This document shows positions 20,470 to 32,012 of a DNA stretch of 64,000 bases, one piece after another. The DNA lies in NCBI GenBank assembly GCA_006503535.1, contig QYRS01000009.1, forward strand, positions 186,001 to 250,000, given 5' to 3'. Below the pieces are notes generated by a model. The model was not told where the DNA came from. It was given only the letters and a program-made list of their open reading frames with translations, and did not search any database. Numbering within the stretch: position 1 is the stretch's first letter; the number at the start of each line of letters is the position of its first letter. This DNA comes from Arthrinium phaeospermum (taxonomy: Eukaryota; Ascomycota; Sordariomycetes; Amphisphaeriales; Apiosporaceae). The translations under genes and the position numbers were made by a program.

Positions 20470-21633
20470 AGGGGGTCATGATGATGAGAAAGAAGAAGAA
20501 GAAGAAGGAACAAAATGTTGAAATGAATGAACGATTTGCATATACTATGGAGTAAGCATAAGGCTGAAATATTCAAGTGCTAAAGCAAGAAGCTTGAGCA
20601 TATCGTGAATGGTAGATGGCTCCATGTTTCTCTGAATTGAAGCTACTGTACTGCCTATTCAATCACGAGTAACCGTCTCCTACGATATCCCAGAAGAAAA
20701 AGAAAAGCACACATCAGAGAGCAAGCGGTCTTTCAGCGGGTTCTAGAAATGTTGTCGTGTTTCCCACTTTCCATAATGCAAGTTGCGACAATCTGCCAGC
20801 CCAACTCAACTAATGATAGATGACAGCCAAAGCGACCAGAAAATATCCAAGCAGTTCTCTCTTCATTCTTTCCACAGTGGTATAATTGATCATGTCCTTT
20901 ATGGGTTGTCATGTGAAACTTGCTCGCCAATATGTCTGTTGCTACTGAACTTGTTTGGGAGACGACGTTTGTCTCAGAGAGCCAAGCAATCATCGTACTC
21001 AGGTAGTCATAGTATGGCCCGTCTAGACGTATTCAATTCCTTCCTTGCCAAGGGAAGAACCAATCCAGATGGTCGGAATTTGAGCGGTCTAGTTGTGGCT
21101 TGAGCATCGTCCTATTGACGGGTCCCCGGAGAGAGATCTTTGGAGATACCCATTTCCACCAATCACCGGCTGGGTTGGCAGCTGATTCCTGCTTGCGTCC
21201 TTGCAACCACTCCCCCGCAGTGCCCGGCAAGAGGCCGTCTTGGCGCACTCTGCCATGGAGCTAGCTGTCTTGTAGGTGAGTAGCTTGCGCTTTCTTGTGC
21301 GTCCGACTAGGATGAGAACTCGGAACGCTTCCGGATCTGGCTCGCCCGGAGCGTCCCTGCCGCTGGCGGCGAGTTTTCCAAACGGGCGACAGGTGAACCC
21401 AGAGATGTTCAGTATTTGGATATGCCGTTTGAGGCCACTGGCGGAATAATTTAGAACATGGCACTCACGAACGATCGCAGTTCTTGGATAAAGAGGACCA
21501 AAAAGACCAGGCGGTCCTCGTGTCAGTCCAAGCTGCGCACGCTCACGTCCGTCCGTACGCACGAGTCGACTACCGCTGCGCTTCCCGGGCTAGTAAGTAC
21601 TACGAGGACCGAACCGACATCCCCATAGCGACG
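20470..21633. other. Intergenic, no gene seen
   Basis: 3' flank of TSR4 and promoter of the CE3 esterase. The open frames show no recognisable domain. Confidence 0.55.
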
Positions 21634-22655
21634 ATGAAGCTCTATCCAAGCCTAGCCCTCGGCCTGCTCGCCGCCACCGCGTCGGCGCAGAGCGGCAAGG
21701 TCAAGGTGATGCTGCTCGGCGACTCCATCACGCAAATCACCTGCTGGCGCCCGAAAGTGTGGACGCAGCTGGCCTCGGCGGGGCTGTCCGGCAGCGTCGA
21801 CTTCGTCGGCAGCACGAGCGGCCTCGAGTCCAAGTGCGGCGCCCCGCCCTCGGGGTTCGACCGGGACCACGAGGGCCACTCCGGCTGGCAGGCCTACGAC
21901 ATTGCGCGCAACAACATCGCGGGCTGGGTGCAGAGCACCAAGCCCGACGTGCTCCAGTTCATGCTCGGGACGAACGATGTTAATATCGGCAAGCGCAATG
22001 TTCAGGCCATCCTGGATGCGTACACGACTATCCTCACGACGACGCGGGGTGCGAACCCGAACGTCAAGGTCATTGTATGTACTTTCCTCTCTTCCAGCCG
22101 ACCCCTGTTTTAAGCCTGGATGGCTGCTGCATGAAGCCACCAGTGTACATAATGGATGGACCATAGAAAGAGAAAACCAGTTCGACTAACTAACCTACCC
22201 AGATCGACAAGCTGATCCCGACGAGCTGGAGCGACGCCACCATCGAGTCGGTCAACAGCGCCATCCCGGGCTGGGCGTCGCAGCACAGCACCGCGGCGAG
22301 CCCCATCGTCGTGGCCGACTGCTCGCGCGCCGCGGGCTTCACCAACGCCATGCTGGAGCAGGACGGCGTGCATCCCAACGAGCTGGGCGACCAGTTCATC
22401 GCGCAGCAGGTCGGGCCGAAACTCGTCCAGGCCATCAAAGCCGCTCAGGGTGGTGGGGGCGGGGGTAGTGCGCCGGTGGCTACCACCACGCTGAGGACTA
22501 CCACGACGGCGGGTGGGGGAAGTCCGCCGTCGGCGCCGACGGGGGACTGCGCGGCGATGTATGGGCAGTGCGGCGGGAACGGGTGGGCGGGCGCGACGTG
22601 CTGTGTGCAGGGGACTTGCAAGGTCTCGAATGAGTGGTATTCTCAGTGCGCCTAA
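21634..22655 (+). CDS. Secreted CE3 acetyl xylan esterase with CBM1
   Basis: Two exons, 21634-22074 and 22203-22655, 297 aa. [19 protein letters not shown] is the signal peptide. The SGNH-hydrolase core starts with [12 protein letters not shown] (nucleophile S31; the ITCW extension is typical of carbohydrate esterase family 3), continues with HEGHSGWQ, has LGTNDVN as block III and DGVHPNE with the catalytic Asp-His pair. A Gly/Ser/Thr linker follows, then a C-terminal family-1 cellulose-binding module of about 36 residues ([25 protein letters not shown]). It would remove acetyl groups from xylan while anchored to cellulose, as part of plant cell-wall breakdown. The start at 21634 is the ATG that supplies the leader. 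Confidence 0.93.
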
Positions 22656-25584
22656 GCTTGGGTGGCTACAACCTGTTATAAATGATGCCGTAGATACATG
22701 TATATGTCTATGTACCTATGTAATAAGAATGCTGCATTGATCTATCCAGTCTGCTCGGTCTTGACGGTGTTTCGTTAAGCATCCACAAACAGCAAAGAAA
22801 GATGGAGTCTCTCCTGCTTTCCCCGGTGTTGTTTGTGTGTCTGCATCAAAAAATAAACGACACAAGCTTGATTGCAGTTGCAATTACACACAGTCGCTTG
22901 TACACACTCTGTTTAACAATGCGTATGAAAGCGAGAGAGAGATACGGCAAAAATGCATGCCATCTATTTATCAATTAGTTAGGGGATGATGGATGGGTTG
23001 AGACCAAAAAGGAGTCAAAATAGAAGCAAGCAAGGATCAAAAAGGTTGCTCATTCATTCATTGAATGAGCGGACAATTTCGAACCCAACACCATCGACTT
23101 CCTTATTCATTCCATTTGTTGGGCCTTTTGCGGACAGTCTTCTTTGTCAACTTTAATGCAAGGCCACTCTTTCCGCCTTTCTGCGTGGGCGTATGCTACG
23201 GTTTTCGTAGTCACCTAACCCCATGTACCTCTCTGGAGCTCTCTGATTTAAGTCTCGCACTCTTCCAACTGGACCAAGTCGGCGTCAGGTTATGAGCCCG
23301 GAAATTGTAATTACTAGGTGTCAGTGCAATGGTGGCTTATATCCCTGGCCATTGGGCGCGCGTTGTTGCCCGAAGAATAACCGGTGTTTCAGCTCATCTG
23401 CGTAGTGGCACACGTACCCTGTTGGCGCTGTTGAGGCAGAGGGGAAAGCGATGGAAAAGAAAGCATAGTTTTCGCTGGTCGTTTATATATCATCATCAGA
23501 AAACAGAATATACGGAAGGTTGTTGTAGTGACATGACAGAAGCGATGGGGACGACCTGCAGCTTTTTACTCCAGTGTCTAAAAATCCACCGAAGCGGTGG
23601 GTATCTCCCCAACTCTCTAGAGAAGGGTAGATGGGCAGTTAGCCCTATCGCTTATATAGGCAGAGAACAGAGAACGAGTATCCCCTCAATGGCGGCAGTG
23701 CTGCTTTTAACATTACTTCCCGTGAATTATCAACAGGCCAATCTACTATCCAATCGTATATTTTATCAAAGAGCCTCAGATGTCAGACAAAGAATAAGAA
23801 TAATGGTTCCACGCTGCAACTCGTCCTGGAACTTTCCCCATTGACCTGAGCCCGTAGCCGCAGTCGCGACGCACATTACCGATCAGCCCTTTGAACATAC
23901 GTTCCCTCCTTGTAATGCGGGATCAGAAGATAGCAAGTACTGAATCTTCTTTGCGCAGTATGGCAGGAAGTATGAACATAGCTGTTTGATTCACGGCTGA
24001 GGTTGAAATTGCCTAGTGGAACAACTGAGAACACAGAGGGTCGCGCATATGCTGCTGCGCTAGAAGTGGCTGCACTGGAGTTGTCGCCCATGGGCGGGCG
24101 GAGACTGACCAAACTAATGGCTACACTTGCATATGGGATGCATACTCTCCCCGGAAAATATAAGCCAGTAGGCAATTAGTGAAAATGTACTCGATAGGGG
24201 ACAGAAAAAAACGAATTTGAGGTAAGTTCAAGAAAAGCCGATGGAAAGAAAGGGTCCAGAAAAGAAAAAAGAAAAAAAGGACAAAAAAATTGCGCGCGCT
24301 GTGAAATTCGAATTCAACACCCTCTGCCTCAAGTCTAGTTGGAAATGCTTGGTCGCCTTGGTCAAGGGAACCGCCGTCAGGCTTGTTCTAGTAGTCAGGT
24401 GCATGTGCATTGAAACATGGCTTAGTTCGTAGCGCTCGGCGTGTGTGCGAGGCTTGGTAGTCAATGTGTGTCTGGTAGGAGGGCATGATGCGCCGGTACT
24501 CCTGTCACCGAGACGTATGATGGTATCTGCAGCATCTGCGAGCGAGATGAGAGAGGAAAGAGATGTACTTTGTCAATGAAGCGGACTCAGAACACCCCAA
24601 CTAGATCATCGGTGTCAGGCATTGAACTCGAATTTTGTTGGAAGGGTTGGAGCTATGACGGCTTATAATCTTGCTCAGGTGGCTTGTTCAGGGTGGCCTG
24701 GGCCGAAGTATAAGCGGGTGAGTTTGTTTCAGAGCACTGACCCTCGAGGGAAGAGAGCAGCGAAACAGAGACGGAAACACAAAAGTGAGGCCGAACGAGA
24801 TGGTGCTTTTGCATATATGATGTACGGAGCACGAGTTTACAGCTAGTGCAGTAACCGGGTGCCGCTACAAGAGAAGACACGGCAGTTTTATTATTTCATT
24901 GGTGTGATGGACCTCCAGCTGCAGAGGTTTTCTCTAGTACGTCCCCGCCGCCGGTAGAATGCACCAGTGACGATGGTGCATGGTTCCCCTCTTCAGCGGC
25001 CCAGGTCCAAATAACCCTAGCCAATCAACCAATCCGCTGGCTTATGGGCAAACTGTCATCCCCCCCTTTTTTTTTACTTACTCGAAGCGAGTGTTTGCAC
25101 TGGGATATCTCACTGCAATTGACAGCACAACAGATGACCGAGTGGAAGTGAGCAGGTAGGTAAAGGTGCTGCTACGAACTCAGTCATGCACCTGTCCAAC
25201 GTTGTCGCCATGGCATCGTAACAAGATCAGTGGTGTGTGAAGTCAGCACATCAAGTATCAAGTGTGGAAAAGAATTAATAGGCAGCATTGAGCCGGTTTC
25301 TATCTAAATAGCTACTCTATGGACAGGGTATCGTGCTTTCGTCAGGCTATATGTGAAGAAGAAGTAGTAAAAAGGGAGAAAAAAGCGAAAGAAGAAAAAG
25401 GCCCGTCGTGCCCGTCGACGGTACGGCCGAGCGAGGTTGGTGGCCCATGACGACCTTTTCGACCGCGGAGCCGGAGCCTCTAGATACAAGGACAAATAGG
25501 TCGTTAATTAGAAAAGTAAGGTTTGAAAATAAAAGGGGCGAAGCCAGCAAGAAAGCGAGCAAGGATGGGTTAGGTTGGTTCCCC
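22656..25584. other. Gene-free stretch of 2.9 kb
   Basis: Lies between the 3' ends of the esterase and the tyrosinase gene. Many short frames on both strands, none with domain features, signal peptide plus splice signals, or gene-like composition. No RNA gene recognised. Confidence 0.5.
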
Positions 25585-27053
25585 TTACAGAGAGTAGGTG
25601 TAGCAAAAGGGCCCGTCGTGGATGCTCGTCAGCTCGCGCATGGTGATGGGCCCGCCGCCGGCGTAGAAGAGGTCGATGACGGTGTCGAGCGTCGTGTTGG
25701 CCGAGGGCGGCTGGTTCAGGAAGGTGTTGGTGCCCGCCACTTGGTTCTGGCGGCCGGGGAAGTCCACCATCTGCCACGTCCACCACACCAGGTCGATCAT
25801 GGAGTGGTGCAGATAGAACACGGGGTCGCCTGGCGACGTGAAGGTGTCCTGGTTGAAGAAGCTATTGTCAGCGGTGATGATCCTGTTGTTCTATGTCGAA
25901 AGGGAAAGGGGCGGAAAGGGGGCGGGAAAGGGGAGGGACGTACGCCGGCCGGGTCGCCGCCGATGGTGTAGTGGCCACCCCCGTGTACGCCAATGCTACC
26001 AGAGCCAGGAACACCCTGCATGACCATCTGGAAGTCGGCGACCTTGTCGTTGTTGCCAATAAGCTGCATAATCGACGTGGCGTTGGCAAAGGCCTTGTTG
26101 ACGCCCGCCGAGATGTCGCGCTTCAAACAGCGCGGGTTGTGCTCGAGCCCCGTGCCCGTAATCACACTGCCATTGTTGAGCGGCAGGGCGACAGGCCCCA
26201 GGTTGACGACCATGTCCTTGAAGGGGCCCGAGGCGACGCAGCCGCCGCCGTTGCCCGGCGGCAGCACGACGGGGGCGAAGTTGCCGAGCAGCAGCGTGAT
26301 GGGCCCCTTGTTGGCGACGGGCGCGCCGTCGCCCGACATGCTGAAGGCGCTGCCGTCGAAGATGGGCGACGCGAGGGGGTCGTCGGCGTACAGGGCCCAG
26401 TTCCAGTAGGGCTGGGCGCCCTGGTGGCCGCACTCGTTCTTGAGGGCCTGCTCGAACTGGAAGGTGAACCAGCGGTGCCAGGCCATGAAGGTGCCCTGTT
26501 CACATGAGTGTTAGTGGGTGATCTACTCGTTGCGCATAGTGTATCCATACCGTGTAGTGGATGGTCTGGGTCTGGTTGATGTGAGAGGCCAGGAAGTCGT
26601 CGAATCGCGTCCTCGCGCCGGGCACCAGGCTCGTCGGCGTCCGGGCCGGCAGCTTTTGTAGACACAGGACGGCATCGGTGTATGCCTTGCGCTCTGTCGT
26701 GCTCAGCGATCCCCTGGTACACGACGAGGATTAGTCTCTGACTACCATCCCTGGACGAAGTAGGAGGTTGCTTACCAAGGTTTCCGGACGACCAGCTTTT
26801 CTTTGGTGCACTTCCCGGAAGGCGTGGCCGTGGAGTTTCCCGGAGGTCCCTTAGGTCCTTCTGCTTTGGCCGGCGGGGGCGGCAGTGGCGGAAGAGGTGG
26901 TGCCCTCTTCGCTTTGGCGTCCAAGATGGCGGCCTGGCTTGCCTGAGCTTTGGCGACGAGGATCTTGAACTGGGCTAGGGCATCGCCGTTATTGAGGTCC
27001 GGCGTGAAGGCCGCCAGAGCTGTCCCGAGGAGGAGAACCAGCGGGAAATGCAT
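25585..27053 (-). CDS. Secreted tyrosinase / polyphenol oxidase
   Basis: Four exons on the minus strand: 27053-26776, 26713-26551, 26495-25944, 25890-25585, 432 aa. MHFPLVLLLGTALAAF is a signal peptide. A Pro-rich segment (residues 49-66) precedes the catalytic domain. The CuA site is H137, H145 and H154 (in HYTGTFMAWHRWF). The CuB site is H318 and H322 (HGGGHYTIGG) with the third ligand in DPVFYLHHSMID (H359/H360). It is a type-3 dicopper enzyme oxidising mono- or diphenols. The length fits the short secreted fungal tyrosinases that lack the C-terminal shielding domain. Start chosen for the leader; an upstream in-frame extension has no leader-like sequence. Confidence 0.92.
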
Positions 27054-29652
27054 GGCGACGAAGGGGGATCTTCCGGTAGATGGTGAGCAGCAGGGACAAG
27101 AAGGTTTCAGAAACGACAGGAACAGGAAAGGAGCTGCGAGACGATTGGGCAAGGCATGAAATGAACCGGTGTTCTATGTATGTATACTACCCTACTAGAC
27201 GAAAAGCAGCCGGCTTTCTTGGGCAGATAGAATTTCAAATGAACGAACGGGAGTCTGGGCGAGCGAGAGACTAGGCAGACAGGCGAAACGGGGAAAGCAT
27301 GGATTATAACCAAGGCCGAGAGCGATGAAGAAGTTGGCCTTTCCTGCATATCACCAAGCTAGTCCTTCTTCTTCTTCCGAGACTATCCCGGAGAACCGTC
27401 GCATCATGCTTAAAAGGACAGTGGCCTCGTGTTTTCCCTCTGATACATACTTTACATCGCCCGCTAATCAGCCGTCCTTCCCTTTACGTCCGTCGGCCGT
27501 TGGCGTCGTGGGGTGGATTCCCCCCTCCCCGGAACGTTGAAACCAGGCCAAATGGCTAGCTCTAGAACGCTGGAGGTGCAGCTCTCGGCGGGTCTTGGCT
27601 CCCCTGTCCATCTTGATTCGGTCTCATCGCGACCCAGTCAGATCAATCTCCATCCAGGGTCCTGGAGATGTAAGCTGTTAGTGCTGACTTTCTCCCCCAT
27701 CTTCCGGTGGCTCTTGGAGTCCTCGTGGGTACCTGTCAGGCACGGTCTTCCTCTCAACGGCTGTCGGCTTCGGGGCTATGGTGGCAAACAAGTATAGCGG
27801 CGGCGGCGGGGATGCGGCGCATGTAGGCCATTCATATATATATGCCATGTAGGTGCAGTATATACGACACTTACAGGAACACCTACGCGGCTCTTGTTTT
27901 CACAATCAACAGAGTTTTCGGGTCCCGTGAGTTCTTCCCGGCCGCCGTTCCTCCCTCGCAGAGCAACAGGCATCCTGGCCCAATTCATGTTCCCTCTGGC
28001 GACTCGCTGCCCTGAAACCGTGCGACAAGCCCGCCGGGGTGTTCCCAGGAAGAAATCGACTTTCCGATCGGTATTCCCTGCCGCAGATTCGCGCGATGGG
28101 CGATCAGGTGTTAAGGCTGCTCCCTCCCCTGACCGACCGCCTGCCGGCGTTAGTTAGGGTAGCATTCGATGGGGAGGGTTCTTCCAAATCGCCAATCGCA
28201 CCAATCAGCCGGTTCATCTGGGCCATCTCAGAACTGCTACCCAACTTCCTTCACGACAGGAGGAGCGAAATTCTTGGGTAGTATCGCCTGAGCCCAGGTG
28301 CCATCTCTTCTTTTGTTTCTTCAAAGACCCGACGTGGCATCGCTGACATCGGTGGATAGCGGTGCCCAAAGAGGATCAGGTTTTTTTGTGCCGACTCCCA
28401 TTGCTAGGCAGCTACTGCAGGCTAATAGGACATTGCATGCGCGCTTATGTACGATGCTATCTCCTATGGCACAGCACCATCCAACGAGATGCCTTCGCTC
28501 TTCTTCACAGGGATATTGGCGCAGCAGGATCCAAGAGTGATCACTCGGGAAAAGGTGCCGAGAGCAGGCCGCAGTATTCGAGAAGTGAAATTGATGCTAG
28601 GACAAGGCAAGGCACCAGTGGGTTTGGATGCTACTGACTACTGAGGGACTTTTTTGCCCATCCGCATGTTCGGACGAGTCAAGCAACTGGGCAAGATGCC
28701 AATTTGCGCCAAGTTTGGGGGCATCGTCTGCGTCTTACATGAAGCTAGGTGATAGTGCTAGTCCCAGCTTGGTCTACCAACGTCGTCGCAACTTCCATGG
28801 CCGCTCCCCCTTGGTATCACCGTTGTTCATGCTAAGGTAGCATCTCGTTTCCCAAGAGACCTGAGATTTATTGCCCGACATTGGGATGGTTGTTAAGCAT
28901 GTAACATCTACGGTCTTGCCAAATGGATCGGTTCCTCAACGGGCGCCAGAGGTCTGGAAAGACTGTACCCTTGGCGAGAACCCTCCCGTCGGTCGCATTG
29001 CATTACAAACCCCTTGTTTCGTAACTAGGAACAGAGAGGAAAAGAGCATTTGTCCCAAGCCGGCAGCCAGTATTGGCGCTGGCGGCTGACAGGGAGCAAC
29101 CCGTTCTCTTGCGCCAATGCAAAACGCGAAACACGAGGGGACAGTGTCGCTACCGTTTTATGGCAGCCCACCCGCCGGGAAAGGGAGAGGGCTGGAAACA
29201 AACCATGTGAGGTTGAGCAGTCGTCCCTTGAAGGGAAAACAAGGTTTTAGAACAATTGCCCGGGGACGGGGTCCAGGCACAAGCAGAGTGCCGAGAGGGT
29301 GGGGGTGGTACATACGCAGATGCAATGAAGGGTTTGAAAGCATGGGAAGGATGATGGATGGTGAGAGATGTGTAAATCATATAATCCGCGAAGCATCCCT
29401 GGTCACCCTCTCCATGTCCGTGTGTGTGTAAGTTGCGTGCCGTGCCCACTACATTCTGCCGCTGCTTCTTCCCGTCTCGTCCATCTCCTCCTTGTGCGGC
29501 AATGACGTGAGGATCTACGGCACCAGATCGACCACCACCTAAACCGTCCCGCCCCTCGAAGCTTAAACCTAACGACGACGAACGACGGCAACGGCTTCGA
29601 CTTGGACCTGAGCCTGAACGGCAGCCCGCGATCACGGCAAGCGACATTCGCA
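27054..29652. other. Gene-free stretch of 2.6 kb
   Basis: Divergent promoter region of the tyrosinase and the rhodopsin-family gene. No coding sequence or RNA recognised. The frame leading into the rhodopsin gene (from 29602) opens with TTG, so it is not used as a start. Confidence 0.5.
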
Positions 29653-31063
29653 ATGTCGGCGACGGCACCGCCACCGCTCCCTGGAGCTGGACTCCCGAAC
29701 GACTATAGGGGCAACGAGATTCTGGGCGCCGTCATCGCCACGACGACCATGGCCCTCATCACCGTCCTCGCCCGCATCTGGGTGCGCCTGACCATAGTCC
29801 ACAAGATGGGATCGGATGTGAGTCCGACATACCTAGCCTTGAGTTCATCGTCAACTAAAACAGGGACACTGACATGAAACTCAAACAGGACTGGGCCATG
29901 ATCGTAGCAATGGTAGGCTTCACGTCTTACGCACGAGCAGCATGTACCTGTTAGCTAACAGCAGACCAGACCCTCTCCCTGGCAGGCCTCGGAGTCGTCA
30001 TCCCCCAAGTCGTCTACGGGGCGGGCCGGCACATCGTGTACGTGCCGCCCGAGAGGGCGACCGTGGGGCTCCAGATCAACTTTGTCGGGCAGGCCATCTA
30101 CCTGTGGGCGATCCCGGCCGTCAAGATGTCCATCGGCCTCTTCCTGCTGCGCATCGCGCCCAACAAGGTCTACCGGCGCCTGCTGCAGGCCGTTATGGTC
30201 TTCACCATGGTCTACACGCTGTTCTGCTTCGTCACCCTGCTCGTCCAGTGCACCAACCTGGCCATCCTCTGGGACCCGACCGTGAAGGCGACTTGCTGGT
30301 CCAAGCAGACGCTGCAGACGCTTAGTTATGCCAACTCGAGTGAGTCTTTCGGGAGTCTATGCAAGAGTTGATATGATTACATATGTATGTAACTGACACT
30401 CCGGGTCTCTAGTCATCAACATCCTCACGGACATGTTCTTCGCCGTGCTCCCAGCGCCGATGCTCTGGAACGTGCAGATCAACGTGCGCACCAAGGCGTC
30501 CCTAATCTGCATCATGGGCCTGGGCGTATTGTAAGTAACCGTCATCCCCCTGTCTATCTCACATCGACTTGTGTCTGACTTGACCCGATCCCAGCGCCGT
30601 CGCGGCCGCCATCGTCAAGTCCCTCTTCCTCTCCAACTACGGCAAGACGGGCGACTTCCTCTGGGACTCGACCGACCTGACCATCTGGATCTCGACCGAG
30701 TGCAACACGGGCATCATCGCGGCCTGCCTGCCATGCCTGAAACCCCTCTTCAAGCGCCTCCTCGACACCACGACGCAGCGCTACGGCAAGTCGTCGACAT
30801 TCGGCTCCTCGGCCAACCAGACCAACAAGTCGTACCAGATGAAGCCGTACGGCCAGCATAGCAGCACCGCCAGCAAGGGCAAAGGTAGCCGGGCTAGTCG
30901 GGCAAACAGCAAGGGTGGCCGGGCGGCGGGGGACGACGAGTTGGCCTTGGCCGACCGGGCCTCGCCTAGTGCTATCACCAAGGTCACTACCGTCTCCATC
31001 GACACCTCGCACCCCATCGACGCGTCGTGGTGGTCGCCCACCAGCCCCCGCATGCGGGTGTGA
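29653..31063 (+). CDS. Seven-helix rhodopsin-domain membrane protein (Pth11-like, no CFEM)
   Basis: Five exons: 29653-29817, 29889-29912, 29970-30339, 30413-30530, 30595-31063, 381 aa, all in frame. Exon 2 is a micro-exon of eight codons (DWAMIVAM). The family pattern is clear: an early helix with ARIWVRLTIVHKMGSDDWAM, then LGLFLLR-like SIGLFLLRIAP, LLVQCTNLAILWDP, the cysteine-bearing C.........LQTLSYANS loop, NILTDMFFAVLPAPMLW, GVFAVAAAIVKSLFLSNY and IWISTECNTGIIAACLP. These are hallmarks of the fungal rhodopsin-domain family related to Pth11. There is no N-terminal CFEM domain. The cytosolic tail (about 75 residues) is Ser/Lys/Gly rich. It probably sits in the plasma membrane; ligand and signalling role are unknown. 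Confidence 0.88.
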
Positions 31064-32012
31064 CTAAGTAAGTGAGTCGTCGGGGCAGAGCCTGGAGGCT
31101 TGCGACTAGCAATGCGACACGATACCCCGTTTACGGCTGTGAATGTATATATTACAGTATTGATATCTTCTATTCTTATACCCCTGGATATATGCTGTAT
31201 CATATGAAAGATTTTTATGGACATTTGGCAAAACGATTTTTGAGCAGCGCCTAGGATAGCAAAATACCATTACTTTATATATCTATGTCCCTTCCCCGCA
31301 CACAATGTCTCTCCCATCAGCTTCAAGTCCTCACCGCGCAACAAAAGCCTACATCTTTTGCTCTCTGCAATATGAACACGCAATCCCACCTGCGGCAAAG
31401 ACAGCAAGTTCGTCACACACGCCAGGGGACCTGCCAATGCCAAGAACACCAAGCAAAGCTTAAGCCCCCAAGACCAAGAAGAACAAAACCAAATAGATGA
31501 ACTGCCCCGTCATCAGGTTCTATTCTGGGCGAAGCATCTAGATTCGGGATAACCCGTTCGTCGCATTGATTCCACGGCAAGCCTGGAAACGCAAGCCCCC
31601 TGTATTACTCAAGGAACACAAGGGCCGGGAGGCTGAGTGACCAACTACGTACTTACAACAGGCGCAATGTCTGAAGAGTATCTATCCAGTTTGGAGGCGA
31701 TCATGTAAATCAGCAAAAATAGAACACCTCCATCTGTCCTTGCACAAGGAAAAGCCGAGCAAAACATAATCCGAAACAAGGATAGAGAACAAGCACATCT
31801 TCATCAGCCAAACAGCTCTTTGACATTGCAAACTACCTGGTGACAACTCGTGACTATCTCGAGTGTACACGAGAACAGGCAACCAAAATGGTATCCACCG
31901 TCATCTTTTTCTATGATTCATCTCTTGACTTCGTATCGTAACCAGACTCTCCATTGGTCTGTCTGTCCATTCGTCATCTCTTTTCTTTTTCCTTTTCCCT
32001 TGTATCACACAA
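31064..32012. other. Intergenic between convergent genes
   Basis: No coding feature between the rhodopsin-family stop and the HEL2 stop. Confidence 0.55.
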
